Of a stretch of DNA of 64,000 nucleotides, positions 37,415 through 46,876 are shown piece by piece. Origin of the DNA: Candidatus Enterococcus murrayae (lineage in GTDB: Bacteria; Bacillota; Bacilli; Lactobacillales; Enterococcaceae); assembly GCF_017315985.1 (NCBI RefSeq), contig NZ_JAFLVR010000001.1, positions 62,001 through 126,000 of the forward strand, given 5' to 3'. Under the pieces are notes generated by a model. It was not told where the DNA came from and made no database searches. It was given only the letters and a program-made list of their open reading frames with translations. The translations under genes and the position numbers were made by a program. The first letter of the stretch is position 1, and each line of letters starts with the position of its first letter.

Positions 37415-38389
37415 ATGTTAGACTATTGGAACGAATACCCTAAAATACAGAAAAATCTAATTCAAGTTAAGAAATTGATCTCGCAAAGGCTTGTTATTAA
37501 TAATAAATCGATTGAAGAGGCCATCACAAAATTTTCTTCTACAGGAGGAAAAATGATTCGTCCGGCACTCTTTTTTCTTTTCGCTGATTTTGGAGAGGAA
37601 AAAGAACAGGATCAATTAGTAAAGATAGCGGCTTCCCTTGAGTTGCTGCACTCTGCTACGCTTATCCATGATGATATCATTGATGATTCTCCTACTCGAC
37701 GTGGGTTGCCCTCAATTCAATCTCGGTTTGGCAAGGACATCGCAGTTTACACTGGAGATTTTATGTATACTAGTTATTTTGAATTACTGGCAGAATGTAT
37801 GAGCGCTACTCCTTTTCTATTAAAAAATGCACAAGCGATGAAAAAAGTATTGCAAGGTGAACTGACACAAATGTCTTGCACTTTTAATCCCGATCAAACA
37901 ATCGTCGACTATTTACGTAATATTAATGGAAAAACAGCTGAATTAATTCGGCTCAGCTGCCACGAAGGTGCTTATTTTGGGGGCTCAGATGAAAAACTAC
38001 AGGCTCGTGCCAAGCGAATTGGCTCGGCAATTGGTCTAGCCTTTCAGGTATATGATGATATCTTGAATTTTTCTTTAGAGCTTGGGGATGAACAAAAACC
38101 GATTTTAACTGATGTCCAACAAGGAATTTTCACCTTACCTTTATTAATTGCACGCGACAATCAGCCTGAAATCATTCGTCCTTACTTAGAACGACCAGAA
38201 GCCTTATCAAGACAGGATTTAATTCAATTAGCTTATTATGTTGACCGTTTTGATGGTATCGCTGGTGCTCTTGAGTTTGCAGAAAAATTAACACAAAAGG
38301 CTTTAAATGAAATTCAAGAATTACCCGAAGGCAAGAGTAAAGAAATTCTTAATACGGTTGCGATTCAGCTGTTGGAACGTTCTTATTGA
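37415..38389 (+). CDS. Polyprenyl diphosphate synthase (HepT-like)
   Basis: trans-Prenyl chain elongating synthase of 324 residues, likely making the quinone side chain used by MenA. GGKMIRP and the first Asp-rich motif HDDIIDDSPTRR are intact. The second motif reads QVYDDILNFS: the last Asp of the usual DDxxD is Asn here. The following GDEQKPILTDVQQG is also less conserved than in ordinary synthases. AAGGAG is in good position before the ATG. It is divergent from menA-ndh. It may be active with altered metal binding, or a partner-dependent subunit. Confidence 0.9.
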   Translation: MLDYWNEYPKIQKNLIQVKKLISQRLVINNKSIEEAITKFSSTGGKMIRPALFFLFADFGEEKEQDQLVKIAASLELLHSATLIHDDIIDDSPTRRGLPSIQSRFGKDIAVYTGDFMYTSYFELLAECMSATPFLLKNAQAMKKVLQGELTQMSCTFNPDQTIVDYLRNINGKTAELIRLSCHEGAYFGGSDEKLQARAKRIGSAIGLAFQVYDDILNFSLELGDEQKPILTDVQQGIFTLPLLIARDNQPEIIRPYLERPEALSRQDLIQLAYYVDRFDGIAGALEFAEKLTQKALNEIQELPEGKSKEILNTVAIQLLERSY

Positions 38390-38408
38390 TATCACTGACA
38401 TTGATTAT

Positions 38409-38463
38409 ACAAAACCCCAAACGTGGCTTTTCTAAAAAATACGCTTGGGGTTTTGTTTTTTCT
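38409..38463 (+). terminator. Terminator after polyprenyl synthase gene
   Basis: ACAAAACCCCAA and TTGGGGTTTTGT form the outer stem around a longer internal loop, followed by a T run. Confidence 0.8.
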
Positions 38464-38547
38464 TTTCACAATCATTGTAAACAGTACTTCTTCTTCCATT
38501 TTTTACATGGTAAAATAAAACTGAAAACATGTAAGGAGCAATGTTAG

Positions 38548-39117
38548 ATGAATACTCATGAACTATATCAAAAATTAGAGCTCTCTCCTGTAATCGCTGC
38601 TACAAAAAACGAGTTCGAGCTGGAGGCCGCGATTCAATCAGAATGTGAAGTCATCTTTGTTCTCCAATCACACTTAATGGAACTGGCGGAGCTGTCCAAA
38701 AAAATCAAAACAAATAAGAAAACAGCAATTTTACATGCGGATTTAGTTAAAGGCCTCTCTTCTGATGAGAAGGCCGTTGATTATATCAAACAGTCTACTT
38801 GCTTTGATGGAATTATCTCCACCAAACCAGCAATCATCCGTCACGCTAAAAAACATGGACTGCTAGCAATCCAGCGCTTCTTTCTATTAGATTCTTCCGC
38901 TTTAGAAAATGTTGTACGTCAACTAAAATATACGGAAGCTGATTTAGTTGAGGTGTTACCTAGTGTTTCACCAAAAATCATTAAGGAACTCGTCAATCAT
39001 TCTAAAAAACCATTGATTGTTGGCGGTTTGATTCGCGACAAAGAGGACATCATGGGGGCTTTGGGTGCTGGAAGTCTTGCTGTATCAACCACAGAAGGTT
39101 TGATTTGGTCAATTTAA
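38548..39117 (+). CDS. glpP: Glycerol-3-phosphate-responsive antiterminator GlpP
   Basis: RNA-binding regulator of 189 residues. In Bacillus GlpP with bound glycerol-3-phosphate binds glp leader mRNAs and prevents termination. Family segments are present: the N-terminal LSPVIAATKNE, IFVLQSHLMEL, HADLVKGLS, FDGIISTKP and the C-terminal VGGLIRDKEDI. It is followed directly by a leader with a strong terminator, then by G3P oxidation genes, so it very probably regulates its downstream neighbours in cis. A GGAGC-type site precedes the ATG. Confidence 0.94.
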   Translation: MNTHELYQKLELSPVIAATKNEFELEAAIQSECEVIFVLQSHLMELAELSKKIKTNKKTAILHADLVKGLSSDEKAVDYIKQSTCFDGIISTKPAIIRHAKKHGLLAIQRFFLLDSSALENVVRQLKYTEADLVEVLPSVSPKIIKELVNHSKKPLIVGGLIRDKEDIMGALGAGSLAVSTTEGLIWSI

Positions 39118-39120
39118 CGA

Positions 39121-39237
39121 TTGTTGATTTTTTATAAAGGTGTTATAATACAGTTAATTGAATATCGGCTAGAGATAAAAAGAGTATAGCGGCAAACGTC
39201 AACAAACATTGACGTTTGTTTACCTATACTCTTTTTT
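39121..39237 (+). promoter_or_regulatory. glp promoter and GlpP-type leader terminator
   Basis: -35 TTGTTG (39121-39126), 17 bases, -10 TATAAT (39144-39149). The leader then forms a long hairpin: AGAGTATAG (39181-39189) with CTATACTCT (39224-39232), inner arm AAACGTCAA with TTGACGTTT, followed by a T run. This is a complete intrinsic terminator ahead of the next start at 39300, the arrangement expected of a GlpP-antiterminated leader. Confidence 0.82.
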
Positions 39238-39299
39238 GCTGCATTCCAGGATGCAACTACTGAGTAAGTAGAAACTTAAATAAACGGGAGGAACTATCT

Positions 39300-40748
39300 A
39301 TGTATGATGTAATTGTAATCGGTTGCGGAATCGTTGGTGCCGCAACTGCCTATGAACTAAGCAAATTTCAACTGAATACTCTGGTTTTAGAAGCGGAAAA
39401 CGATGTTAGCCTTGGAGCTACTAGAGCCAACAGCGCCATTTTGCACGCTGGTTTTGATCCTGAACCTGGCAGTTTAATGGCAAAACTCAACGTTGATGGC
39501 GCAGAGCGTGCAAAAGAGCTCTGTCAAAAGCTCTCTGTTCACTACGATCAAATTGGCTCTTTGGTAGTTGCTTTTTCAGAAGAAGAGCTTGAATTGATTC
39601 AAACGCTTTATGAACGCGGAGTCAAAAATGGTGTGAAGGATTTGGAACTTCTGGATCAAACTAGCCTTCATAAGATGGAGCCCAACCTTTCCGCCGAAAG
39701 TTTGGGGGCGCTTTACGCCCCCACCGCAGCGATCGTAAATCCTTGGGAATTCTGCCTTGCTTTGGCGGAAACAGCCGTAAAAAACGATGTAGAAATTGCT
39801 TTGAACAATCGAGTAATCGATATCAAGAAAATTGAAGATGGCTATGAAATTATAACGAATCAGTCTAGCTATCGGACTCACTATATCTTTAATGCAGCAG
39901 GCGTTCATTCAGATGATATCCATAACTTGATTGCGGAACCTAATTTTGAGATCACTCCAAAGCGCGGCGAATATTTTTTATTGGATAAATCAGAAGGAAG
40001 CATGGTTAATCATGTGATATTCCAATGCCCTTCTAAAATCGGAAAAGGCGTTTTAGTTAGTCCAACTGTTCACGGAAATTTAATTGTCGGACCAAATTCA
40101 GAGGCTGTTCAGAGAAATGACCTAGACAGTGGAAAAGATACAGGAAATACTGCTGCGGGACTTAACACTGTAGCAACTTTAGCAAAGAAATCACTTCCTG
40201 AGCTTAACCTGCGAAATTCTATCAGAAATTTTTCTGGCGTGCGTGCAAATAATAGTGCAGGAGATTTTGTTCTTCAAGAGGCTGCTGTCGGTTTTATTGA
40301 TCTGGCAGGTATTAAATCACCCGGCCTTACTTCTGCTCCTGCAATTGCTTTATATGGTATTGAATTATTAAAGAAATCTACTGGAGAAAACTTTGTTCGA
40401 AAAGACGAGTATGTTGATTCACGAGAAAAAATTATCTTTGAGGAACTCAGTATTGAAGAAAAAAATAGAGTTATTTCTACGAATGATACTTATGGCAGAG
40501 TTATTTGTCGATGCGAAACAATTACTGAAGGTGAAATTCGCGCAGCAGCACAATCCCCTATTCCACCAGCTTCTGTAGATGCTGTCAAACGAAGATGCAA
40601 TGCTGGAATGGGTCGTTGCCAAGGCGGATTCTGTGGACCGCGTGTCGTTGAGATCTTAGCTGATGAACTACACAAATCGCCGCTAGATATTCTGCAGGAT
40701 CGTCAAGACAGCTATATTTTAGTTGATGAAACCAAAGGAGGTCGTTAA
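39300..40748 (+). CDS. FAD-dependent glycerol-3-phosphate dehydrogenase, GlpA-like with BFD-type domain
   Basis: A 482-residue flavoprotein of the DAO/GlpA family that oxidises glycerol-3-phosphate or a like substrate. The FAD motif GCGIVGAATAYEL is at the N-terminus. The C-terminus carries a BFD-type [2Fe-2S] domain with CRCETITEGE and RRCNAGMGRCQGGFC. This is unlike the aerobic oxygen-using GlpO. GGGAGG precedes the ATG. It is the first gene of a tightly packed three-gene set, followed by an NAD-type flavoprotein with a 1-base gap, and sits behind the GlpP-type leader. Confidence 0.88.
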   Translation: MYDVIVIGCGIVGAATAYELSKFQLNTLVLEAENDVSLGATRANSAILHAGFDPEPGSLMAKLNVDGAERAKELCQKLSVHYDQIGSLVVAFSEEELELIQTLYERGVKNGVKDLELLDQTSLHKMEPNLSAESLGALYAPTAAIVNPWEFCLALAETAVKNDVEIALNNRVIDIKKIEDGYEIITNQSSYRTHYIFNAAGVHSDDIHNLIAEPNFEITPKRGEYFLLDKSEGSMVNHVIFQCPSKIGKGVLVSPTVHGNLIVGPNSEAVQRNDLDSGKDTGNTAAGLNTVATLAKKSLPELNLRNSIRNFSGVRANNSAGDFVLQEAAVGFIDLAGIKSPGLTSAPAIALYGIELLKKSTGENFVRKDEYVDSREKIIFEELSIEEKNRVISTNDTYGRVICRCETITEGEIRAAAQSPIPPASVDAVKRRCNAGMGRCQGGFCGPRVVEILADELHKSPLDILQDRQDSYILVDETKGGR

Positions 40749-40749
40749 T

Positions 40750-42012
40750 ATGCATGAGTTAATCGTCATCGGCGGAGGCCCAGCCGGTTTGGCCGCAGCT
40801 ATAGCAGCTTACGAAAAAGGCGTCAGAGATATCTTGATTATTGAACGTGATCAAAAGCTCGGAGGCATTTTAAATCAATGTATTCATAACGGTTTTGGAC
40901 TGCATTATTTTAAGGAAGAACTAACAGGTCCTGAATATGCAGCTCGATTCATCGAAATGATTGAAAAAACAACTATTAAGGTGTTATTGGATACCATGGT
41001 TTTGGAAGTAACAGAAAATAAGGAAGTGCACATTGTCAATAAAGAGCAAGGGTATCAAATCTTAAAATCTAAGGCCTTAGTTTTTGCTATGGGCTGCCGT
41101 GAGCGGACCCGTGGGGCTATCGGTATTGCTGGCAGTCGTCCAGCTGGTGTATTCACCGCGGGTACTGCGCAAAGATATGTCAATATGGAAGGCTATATGG
41201 TTGGAAAAAAAGTAATTATTTTAGGATCTGGAGATATTGGTTTAATCATGGCTCGACGTATGACTCTTGAGGGTGCAGAAGTTTTAGCCTGCGTTGAAGT
41301 AATGCCTTATTCCGGCGGGTTAACTCGAAATATCGTTCAATGCTTAGATGATTATGAGATCCCCCTGCTCCTTTCCCATACAATTACTGAAATTCGAGGA
41401 AAAAGCCGGGTAAATCAAGTAGTCGTTTCAGAGGTGGATGAAAACCGCCAGCCGGTTGCTGGAACAGAACAAATTTTTGATTGCGATACCATTTTACTAT
41501 CAGTTGGATTGATCCCAGAAAATGAACTGAGTCGTGATGCAAATCTTGACTTAGATTCAAAAACGAACGGACCATTTGTTTTCGAAAATATGGAAACGTC
41601 AATTCCGGGTATCTTTGCTTGCGGCAATGTCGTTCACGTCCATGATTTAGTTGACTTTGTAACTGCTGAGAGTATAAAGGCAGGCACTTCTGCGGCTTCA
41701 TATATTTTAGCCCAAACTAGTGAGCCGACAAATTGTCTTACTATTAAGAATGGCGCCCATGTTACTTATGTTGTTCCACAAAAAATTCGAGATGAAAATA
41801 TTGATCGCCGGACTGAACTTTTCTTCCGTGTTAATAAAGTTTTTGATGAGAGTCAAATATTGATAAAATCGCAAGGAGAAATCTTAGCCAAACAGAAGAA
41901 AGCATACATCGTACCGGGCGAGATGGAAAAAATTAAACTATCTAAAAATGTTTTGGAAAAAGTCATGAACGGAGAATTGGAAATTTGTGTCGAGGAGGTA
42001 TCGAAAGGATGA
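40750..42012 (+). CDS. FAD/NAD-dependent oxidoreductase, electron-transfer partner of the GlpA-like protein
   Basis: A 420-residue flavoprotein of the pyridine nucleotide-disulfide oxidoreductase type. Two dinucleotide motifs are present: GGGPAGLAAAIAAYEKG at the N-terminus and ILGSGDIGLIMARRM near the middle. The segment GGILNQCIHNGFG holds a conserved cysteine. The start ATG is 1 base after the preceding stop, with AAAGGAGG upstream. By gene context it probably passes electrons from the GlpA-like subunit to NAD+ or a quinone. The acceptor is not visible in the sequence. Confidence 0.85.
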   Translation: MHELIVIGGGPAGLAAAIAAYEKGVRDILIIERDQKLGGILNQCIHNGFGLHYFKEELTGPEYAARFIEMIEKTTIKVLLDTMVLEVTENKEVHIVNKEQGYQILKSKALVFAMGCRERTRGAIGIAGSRPAGVFTAGTAQRYVNMEGYMVGKKVIILGSGDIGLIMARRMTLEGAEVLACVEVMPYSGGLTRNIVQCLDDYEIPLLLSHTITEIRGKSRVNQVVVSEVDENRQPVAGTEQIFDCDTILLSVGLIPENELSRDANLDLDSKTNGPFVFENMETSIPGIFACGNVVHVHDLVDFVTAESIKAGTSAASYILAQTSEPTNCLTIKNGAHVTYVVPQKIRDENIDRRTELFFRVNKVFDESQILIKSQGEILAKQKKAYIVPGEMEKIKLSKNVLEKVMNGELEICVEEVSKG

Positions 42013-42362
42013 AAAACTTTATCTGTATAATGTGTCCAAAAGGCTGTCACCTATCGGTTGATGAAAATAACGATTATCAAGTATGTGGTTACAGTTGCAA
42101 TAAAGGAGTGAAATATGGAAAAGCCGAAGCGACTAATCCTATACGAGTAGTCACGTCCACTGTTAGAGTCAGTGGTGGCAAGACGCACCTCTGTTCTGTT
42201 AAAACAGCTGACGGCATTCCTAAAAAGGCAGTACTAGAAGCGATGAAGGAAATAAATAAAGTCGCATTAAAGGCGCCAGTAAAAATCGGCGATATTGCTG
42301 TAAAAAATCTTTTAGAAACCGGTGTCGACGTTATCGTGACAAGTGATGTTCAGATTAGCTAA
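42009..42362 (+). CDS. DUF1667 protein, small Cys-rich subunit
   Basis: A 117-residue protein of the DUF1667 family. The N-terminal CIMCPKGC and CGYSCNKG clusters (four Cys pairs of the C-x2-C kind) suggest an iron-sulfur or zinc site. It overlaps the stop of the preceding gene (ATGA), indicating fixed stoichiometry. DUF1667 proteins recur beside GlpA-like and NAD-type flavoproteins, which supports a three-subunit dehydrogenase. The precise role is unknown. Confidence 0.85.
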   Translation: MKNFICIMCPKGCHLSVDENNDYQVCGYSCNKGVKYGKAEATNPIRVVTSTVRVSGGKTHLCSVKTADGIPKKAVLEAMKEINKVALKAPVKIGDIAVKNLLETGVDVIVTSDVQIS

Positions 42363-42383
42363 AAATACACTTCCTACTATATA

Positions 42384-42418
42384 AAACAGCCCTCAAAAAA
42401 ACATTTGAGGGCTGTTTA
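42384..42418. terminator. Bidirectional terminator, glp cassette/pheT
   Basis: AAACAGCCCTCAAA pairs with TTTGAGGGCTGTTT around a 6-7-base A-rich loop, between convergent stops at 42362 and 42423. Confidence 0.9.
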
Positions 42419-42422
42419 TTAC

Positions 42423-44840
42423 TTAACGGATAACCGCTTCTAATTTTTCTTCTAAATTTTTAGTAACTTTAGCCATGATACGATTAATCTCTTCATCAGT
42501 TAACGTCGCATCAGGATTTACAAAGGTCAAATTATAAGCCAATGACTTTTTGCCTTCTTCAATATTTTTACCTTGATAGACATCAAAAAGCTGCATCTCA
42601 GTCAAGAATTTTCCGGCAGCGTCGCTGATAACTTCCGTGATGTCTGAATTAGTACTTGTCTCATTCACTAACATCGCAATATCACGACTTACTGCAGGAT
42701 ATTTTGAAACAGCCTCAAAGACTAATGGTGTTTTTTCTTTACCAATCAATGCGTCTAGATTCATTTCAGCCACATAGGCTGATTTTAGTTCATAACTCAC
42801 AGCCATTTTAGGATGGACTTGACCGATAAAACCAATCAGCTCTTCTCCCAAATAAATACCAGCTGTTTGTCCAGGATGCATCTCAGACATTTGGGTTGCT
42901 TGGTAAGAAATTTCCTCAGTAAGACCTAAGCCTTCAACCAATGCTTCGACCATTCCTTTAATTGTGTAATAATCGCAAGCTTCTGCTTTTCCTGTCCAAG
43001 ATTTGTTAACAACATTACCTGTCACAGCAATTGCGACATGATTTTGTTCGATCGGTAAATCTTTTTTTGGATCATTGTTTTGATAGAAGACATGGCCGAT
43101 TTCATAAAATGCTACATCATTATTTTTGCGCGCAACATTGTACGACAAGTCCTCCAGCAGACCGCTAATTAAGTTCAATCGCATTGTTGAGCGTTCTTCA
43201 CTCATTGGCCAAGCTACCCGAGTCACCTTGCTTTCTTTCAACAAGAATTGTCGAGCCTTTTCTTCAGTCGTCAAGGCATAGCTAATCGCTTCTGATAATC
43301 CGGCACCTTCTAACAGATTCCGTACTTTTCTGGTCGTCTTTTGTGTTTCAGTCAAGAAGCCTGCAACTGTTTGTCCTTCCGGTAGTGTCGAAGGTAAATT
43401 ATTGTAGCCATAAATTCGCGCAATTTCTTCCATTAAATCAGCTTCAATCGTGATGTCCCAACGACGCGGAGGTACACTGACGGTTGTTACACCTTCTTTA
43501 ACTTCGGATGTAAATCCAAGTGCTTTAAAAATATCGTTGACTTGTTCTTGTGACAATTCCGTTCCTAAGAAACGATTGACCTTTTGAAGAGTTGTACTTA
43601 CATCAACATTTTCAGGATGCACTTCACTTCCCTTAACAGCCCCTTGTAACACTTTACCACCGGCTAACTCAGCGATCATCGCAGCTGCTACTTCTCCAGC
43701 TAAACTGATTTCTCCCTGATTGATCCCTTTTTCAAAGCGCATAGATGCTTCACTGCGCAGGTTATAGCTTTGTGAAGTGCGGCGAACCAATGTATGGTCA
43801 AACATAGCCATCTCTAATGCGACAGTCGTTGTCTCATCAGAAATTTCTGAATCTAATCCACCCATCACCCCTGCCAGTGCAACAGGGATTTCACCATTAG
43901 TGATTACGATATTTTCTGGATTCAATGTCCGTTCTACACTGTCCAATGTTGTAAATGGTTCATTTTCTTTTGCTCGACGAACCATGATTTCCTTGCTGCC
44001 TAATTTATCGTAGTCAAATGCATGCAACGGCTGGCCGAATAATAATAAAATATAATTCGTAACATCTACTACGTTGCTGATCGGACGAATCCCTTCATTC
44101 ATTAACCGATTTTGCAGCCATTGTGGACTAGGTCCGATTTTCACGTCTTTAATGATTCGAATTTCATAATGCGGCGCATCGTTTTTATCAGTCACAGACA
44201 CTTTGATTTTATCGCTGGCTTTCTCCTCTGACTCCCTTAGTTCGACAGCAGGAAAATGGACTTCTTTTTTATAAATAGCTGCTACTTCATGTGCAACACC
44301 GCGAATACTTAGTGCATCCGCACGGTTCGGTGTAATTGATAAGTCAATTATCGTATCATCCATTTCTAAATATGGAAATACAGGATCGCCAACAAGTGCT
44401 TCTTCTGGTAAATAATAAATTCCTTCAGAATATTCTTTAGGGATCACGGAATCGCTAAAGCCAAGTTCTTGTAATGAACAGATCATGCCATTTGAAACTT
44501 GACCGCGCATTTTCCCTTTTTTGATTTTTACATTGCCAGCAATGCGAGAGCCAGGTAATGCAACAATCACTTTAATACCAGCTTTGATATTGGGCGCCCC
44601 GCAAACAATTTGCGACAATTCTTCCGCGCCTACATCCACTTGACAGATCGATAAGTGATCTGAATCAGGATGCGGGATACATTCTTTTACATCACCAACG
44701 ACGATTTTCTTCAAACCATCTTCTGGCGATTCCAATCCTTCAACTTCGATCCCTGTCAATGAAAGACGATCTGCTAAGTCCTTCGGTGCGACATCTTTAA
44801 CGTCGACATATTCATTTAACCATTTATATGAAACTAACAT
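42423..44840 (-). CDS. pheT: Phenylalanyl-tRNA synthetase beta subunit
   Basis: Beta subunit of the (alpha-beta)2 synthetase, 805 residues. The N-terminal tRNA-binding EMAP-like domain (about 40-150, [20 protein letters not shown]), the B3/B4 editing domain, the B5 domain and the C-terminal anticodon-binding FDX-ACB domain ([12 protein letters not shown]) are all in order. It follows pheS by 6 bases and is cotranscribed behind a T-box. Confidence 0.97.
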   Translation of the reverse strand: MLVSYKWLNEYVDVKDVAPKDLADRLSLTGIEVEGLESPEDGLKKIVVGDVKECIPHPDSDHLSICQVDVGAEELSQIVCGAPNIKAGIKVIVALPGSRIAGNVKIKKGKMRGQVSNGMICSLQELGFSDSVIPKEYSEGIYYLPEEALVGDPVFPYLEMDDTIIDLSITPNRADALSIRGVAHEVAAIYKKEVHFPAVELRESEEKASDKIKVSVTDKNDAPHYEIRIIKDVKIGPSPQWLQNRLMNEGIRPISNVVDVTNYILLLFGQPLHAFDYDKLGSKEIMVRRAKENEPFTTLDSVERTLNPENIVITNGEIPVALAGVMGGLDSEISDETTTVALEMAMFDHTLVRRTSQSYNLRSEASMRFEKGINQGEISLAGEVAAAMIAELAGGKVLQGAVKGSEVHPENVDVSTTLQKVNRFLGTELSQEQVNDIFKALGFTSEVKEGVTTVSVPPRRWDITIEADLMEEIARIYGYNNLPSTLPEGQTVAGFLTETQKTTRKVRNLLEGAGLSEAISYALTTEEKARQFLLKESKVTRVAWPMSEERSTMRLNLISGLLEDLSYNVARKNNDVAFYEIGHVFYQNNDPKKDLPIEQNHVAIAVTGNVVNKSWTGKAEACDYYTIKGMVEALVEGLGLTEEISYQATQMSEMHPGQTAGIYLGEELIGFIGQVHPKMAVSYELKSAYVAEMNLDALIGKEKTPLVFEAVSKYPAVSRDIAMLVNETSTNSDITEVISDAAGKFLTEMQLFDVYQGKNIEEGKKSLAYNLTFVNPDATLTDEEINRIMAKVTKNLEEKLEAVIR

Positions 44841-44846
44841 TGCTTC

Positions 44847-45890
44847 CTACTCCCCCTTGAATTGTTCCAAGAAACGAACATCGTTTAAATAGAAATTTCG
44901 AATATCATTGACTCCATAACGCAGCATTGCAATCCGATCCGGTCCCAAGCCAAAAGCAAAGCCAGAATATTCTTTTGGATCAATACCCGACATTTCTAAT
45001 ACATCAGGATGAACCATTCCTGCACCGAGGATTTCGATCCAACCAGTATGCTTGCAAACATTACAGCCTTTACCGCCGCATTTGAAACAGCTGACATCAA
45101 CTTCTACAGACGGTTCGGTAAATGGAAAATAGCTCGGACGTAAACGAATCTTGCGCTCTGCACCAAATAACTCCTTTAGTAGTACTTCTAACGTTCCCTT
45201 TAAGTCACCCATCGTTATTCCTTTATCAACGACTAAGCCTTCAATTTGATGAAATTGATGACTGTGCGTCGCGTCATCTGTATCACGACGAAATACTTTA
45301 CCTGGTGAAATCATCCGCAACGCACCTTTTGAAAAATCGTGTTTTTCCATAGTACGTGCCTGAACTGGGGATGTATGTGTACGTAATAATAGCTCATCAG
45401 AAATGTAAAAAGTATCTTGCATATCTCGTGCAGGGTGATCCTTTGGCAAGTTCATCCGTTCAAAATTGTAATGGTCAGATTCAATCTCCGTTCCTTCGAC
45501 AACTTGGTAGCCCATTCCAACAAAAGTATCTTCAATTTCTTCCATGATTTGAGTCAATACATGTCGTGTACCATGGGAAACTTGTTTTCCTGGTAAAGTG
45601 ACGTCTAAAGTTTCTGCCGATAATTGCTTTTCTAAAGCCAACTCCGCTAAGGCTGATTTGCGCTCTTCGATTGCTTTGGTTAAAAGATCGCGAATCTCAT
45701 TGGCAAAAGCACCTACTACAGGACGCTCTTCTGCTGAAAGATCCCGCATTCCCCGTAATACTTCAGTGATTGGTCCCTTTTTCCCAAGAGTTTCTACTCG
45801 GATCGTTTCAACGGCAGAAAGCTCATCAGCTGCGTCAATCTTTGCTAACGTCTGACTTTTTAACTCTTCTAATTGCTCTTGTAAACTCAT
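44847..45890 (-). CDS. pheS: Phenylalanyl-tRNA synthetase alpha subunit
   Basis: Catalytic alpha subunit, 347 residues, class II synthetase. An N-terminal coiled coil is followed by the catalytic domain with motif 2 [19 protein letters not shown] and motif 3 [17 protein letters not shown]. The [17 protein letters not shown] loop is typical of bacterial PheS. It is the first gene after the T-box leader. A GGAAG-type ribosome site is just before the ATG. Confidence 0.97.
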   Translation of the reverse strand: MSLQEQLEELKSQTLAKIDAADELSAVETIRVETLGKKGPITEVLRGMRDLSAEERPVVGAFANEIRDLLTKAIEERKSALAELALEKQLSAETLDVTLPGKQVSHGTRHVLTQIMEEIEDTFVGMGYQVVEGTEIESDHYNFERMNLPKDHPARDMQDTFYISDELLLRTHTSPVQARTMEKHDFSKGALRMISPGKVFRRDTDDATHSHQFHQIEGLVVDKGITMGDLKGTLEVLLKELFGAERKIRLRPSYFPFTEPSVEVDVSCFKCGGKGCNVCKHTGWIEILGAGMVHPDVLEMSGIDPKEYSGFAFGLGPDRIAMLRYGVNDIRNFYLNDVRFLEQFKGE

Positions 45891-46195
45891 TGTTTTCTTC
45901 CTTTCCCATTTGCTTTAAAAAGATAGAAACTTCAAATTGAAAATGAAGCCCTATCGAATTTTCGACTGTTGGATGATTGTGAGGAATCGTTTACTGCTCT
46001 TCAAACTGATCCTCAAAAAACTTGCATAATATTAAGTCAATTCTGATTTTTACTCTGTTTGATAAAGAAAAAAAGCAATAATCTTTCCATTTGTAAAGTG
46101 GCCAACATATTCATATTCTTTAACAAGATGTGTCAAGGCCCTCATTCCATTATCCAACTTCATGTAAAATGAGCAAAAACGCGATTATTTCTAGA

Positions 46196-46434
46196 AATCG
46201 CAAAAAGACCTCGTTCCACAAAGGAACGAGGTCTCGCGTTACCATCCTAATTCGCCAACCGAATAAATTGGCGCTCTTGCTTTTTAACGACTATGCCGGT
46301 CTTTCGACAAACTCCGGAAGTGAACTTCATCTTTTCTTCTCTTAGTCTGCTTTCAGTCAGCGACAGACATTCCCTTTTAAGATATAAAAAGATTACTCTT
46401 TTCCATCAACGTTTTTTGAACTATTTAATTGACT
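46196..46434 (-). ncRNA. T-box riboswitch, tRNA-Phe type, upstream of pheST
   Basis: On the minus strand the T-box sequence AGGATGGTAACGCG lies near 46235-46248 and is followed by a strong terminator (AAAGACCTCGTTCC-type arms at 46202-46236). The upstream stem contains GAAGTTCACTTC near 46306-46322, with TTC as a plausible Phe specifier codon. Uncharged tRNA-Phe would be expected to stabilise antitermination and raise pheST expression. Confidence 0.9.
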
Positions 46435-46440
46435 ATCCCA

Positions 46441-46469
46441 ATACTACAAGAAATCAAAAAATTTATCAA
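46441..46469 (-). promoter_or_regulatory. pheST T-box promoter
   Basis: Minus-strand -35 TTGATA (46464-46469), 17-base spacer, -10 TAGTAT (46441-46446). The -35 overlaps the stop codon of the HxlR gene. Confidence 0.75.
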
Positions 46470-46810
46470 CTACATTCTTCATCCGTGATCCAAGTATCGC
46501 CCCATTGATGAATCTCATTCATTACATTTTTCAATGCTTCGCCCTTATTTGTCAGACAATAATCCATCCGTTTTTGGCTTCCACAAGCAATCACACGACC
46601 TACAATACCTTCTGCTTCTAATTCTTTTAGTCGTTCGGTTAAAACTCGATCGCTAACATCTGGAATCATCGCAGCAATATCGACAAATCTTTGCGGTCCG
46701 CCTTCCAACAATACATCAATAATCAAACCGTTCCATTTTTTGCCTAAAATCTGAAAACCCTTCTCAAATTTTGGACAGAGTGAAAAGTCCATTACTTCTA
46801 CTTGTTCCAT
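46466..46810 (-). CDS. HxlR-family transcriptional regulator
   Basis: A 114-residue winged-helix regulator of the HxlR/MarR-like group. The core LCPKFEKGFQILGKKWNGLII has the conserved Cys, and VSDRVLTERLKELEAEGIV is the recognition-helix region. HxlR proteins often sense electrophiles, thiol stress or quinones through that Cys. The start ATG has GAGGTG upstream; a longer frame is possible but less likely. No target gene is adjacent in a divergent arrangement. Regulon unknown. Confidence 0.9.
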   Translation of the reverse strand: MEQVEVMDFSLCPKFEKGFQILGKKWNGLIIDVLLEGGPQRFVDIAAMIPDVSDRVLTERLKELEAEGIVGRVIACGSQKRMDYCLTNKGEALKNVMNEIHQWGDTWITDEECS

Positions 46811-46876
46811 AATTCTCACCTCGATAGAGAGAGTATAGCACATCACTTACCTTTTATAAGTACATCTTGCCTGTAC

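Noticed and set aside
41384-41701. Antisense frame within the second flavoprotein of the glp cassette
   Set aside because: Fully inside a well-supported gene, no family resemblance or ribosome site.
46130-46345. Plus-strand frames over the pheST leader
   Set aside because: The region is explained by the T-box and its terminator on the minus strand.
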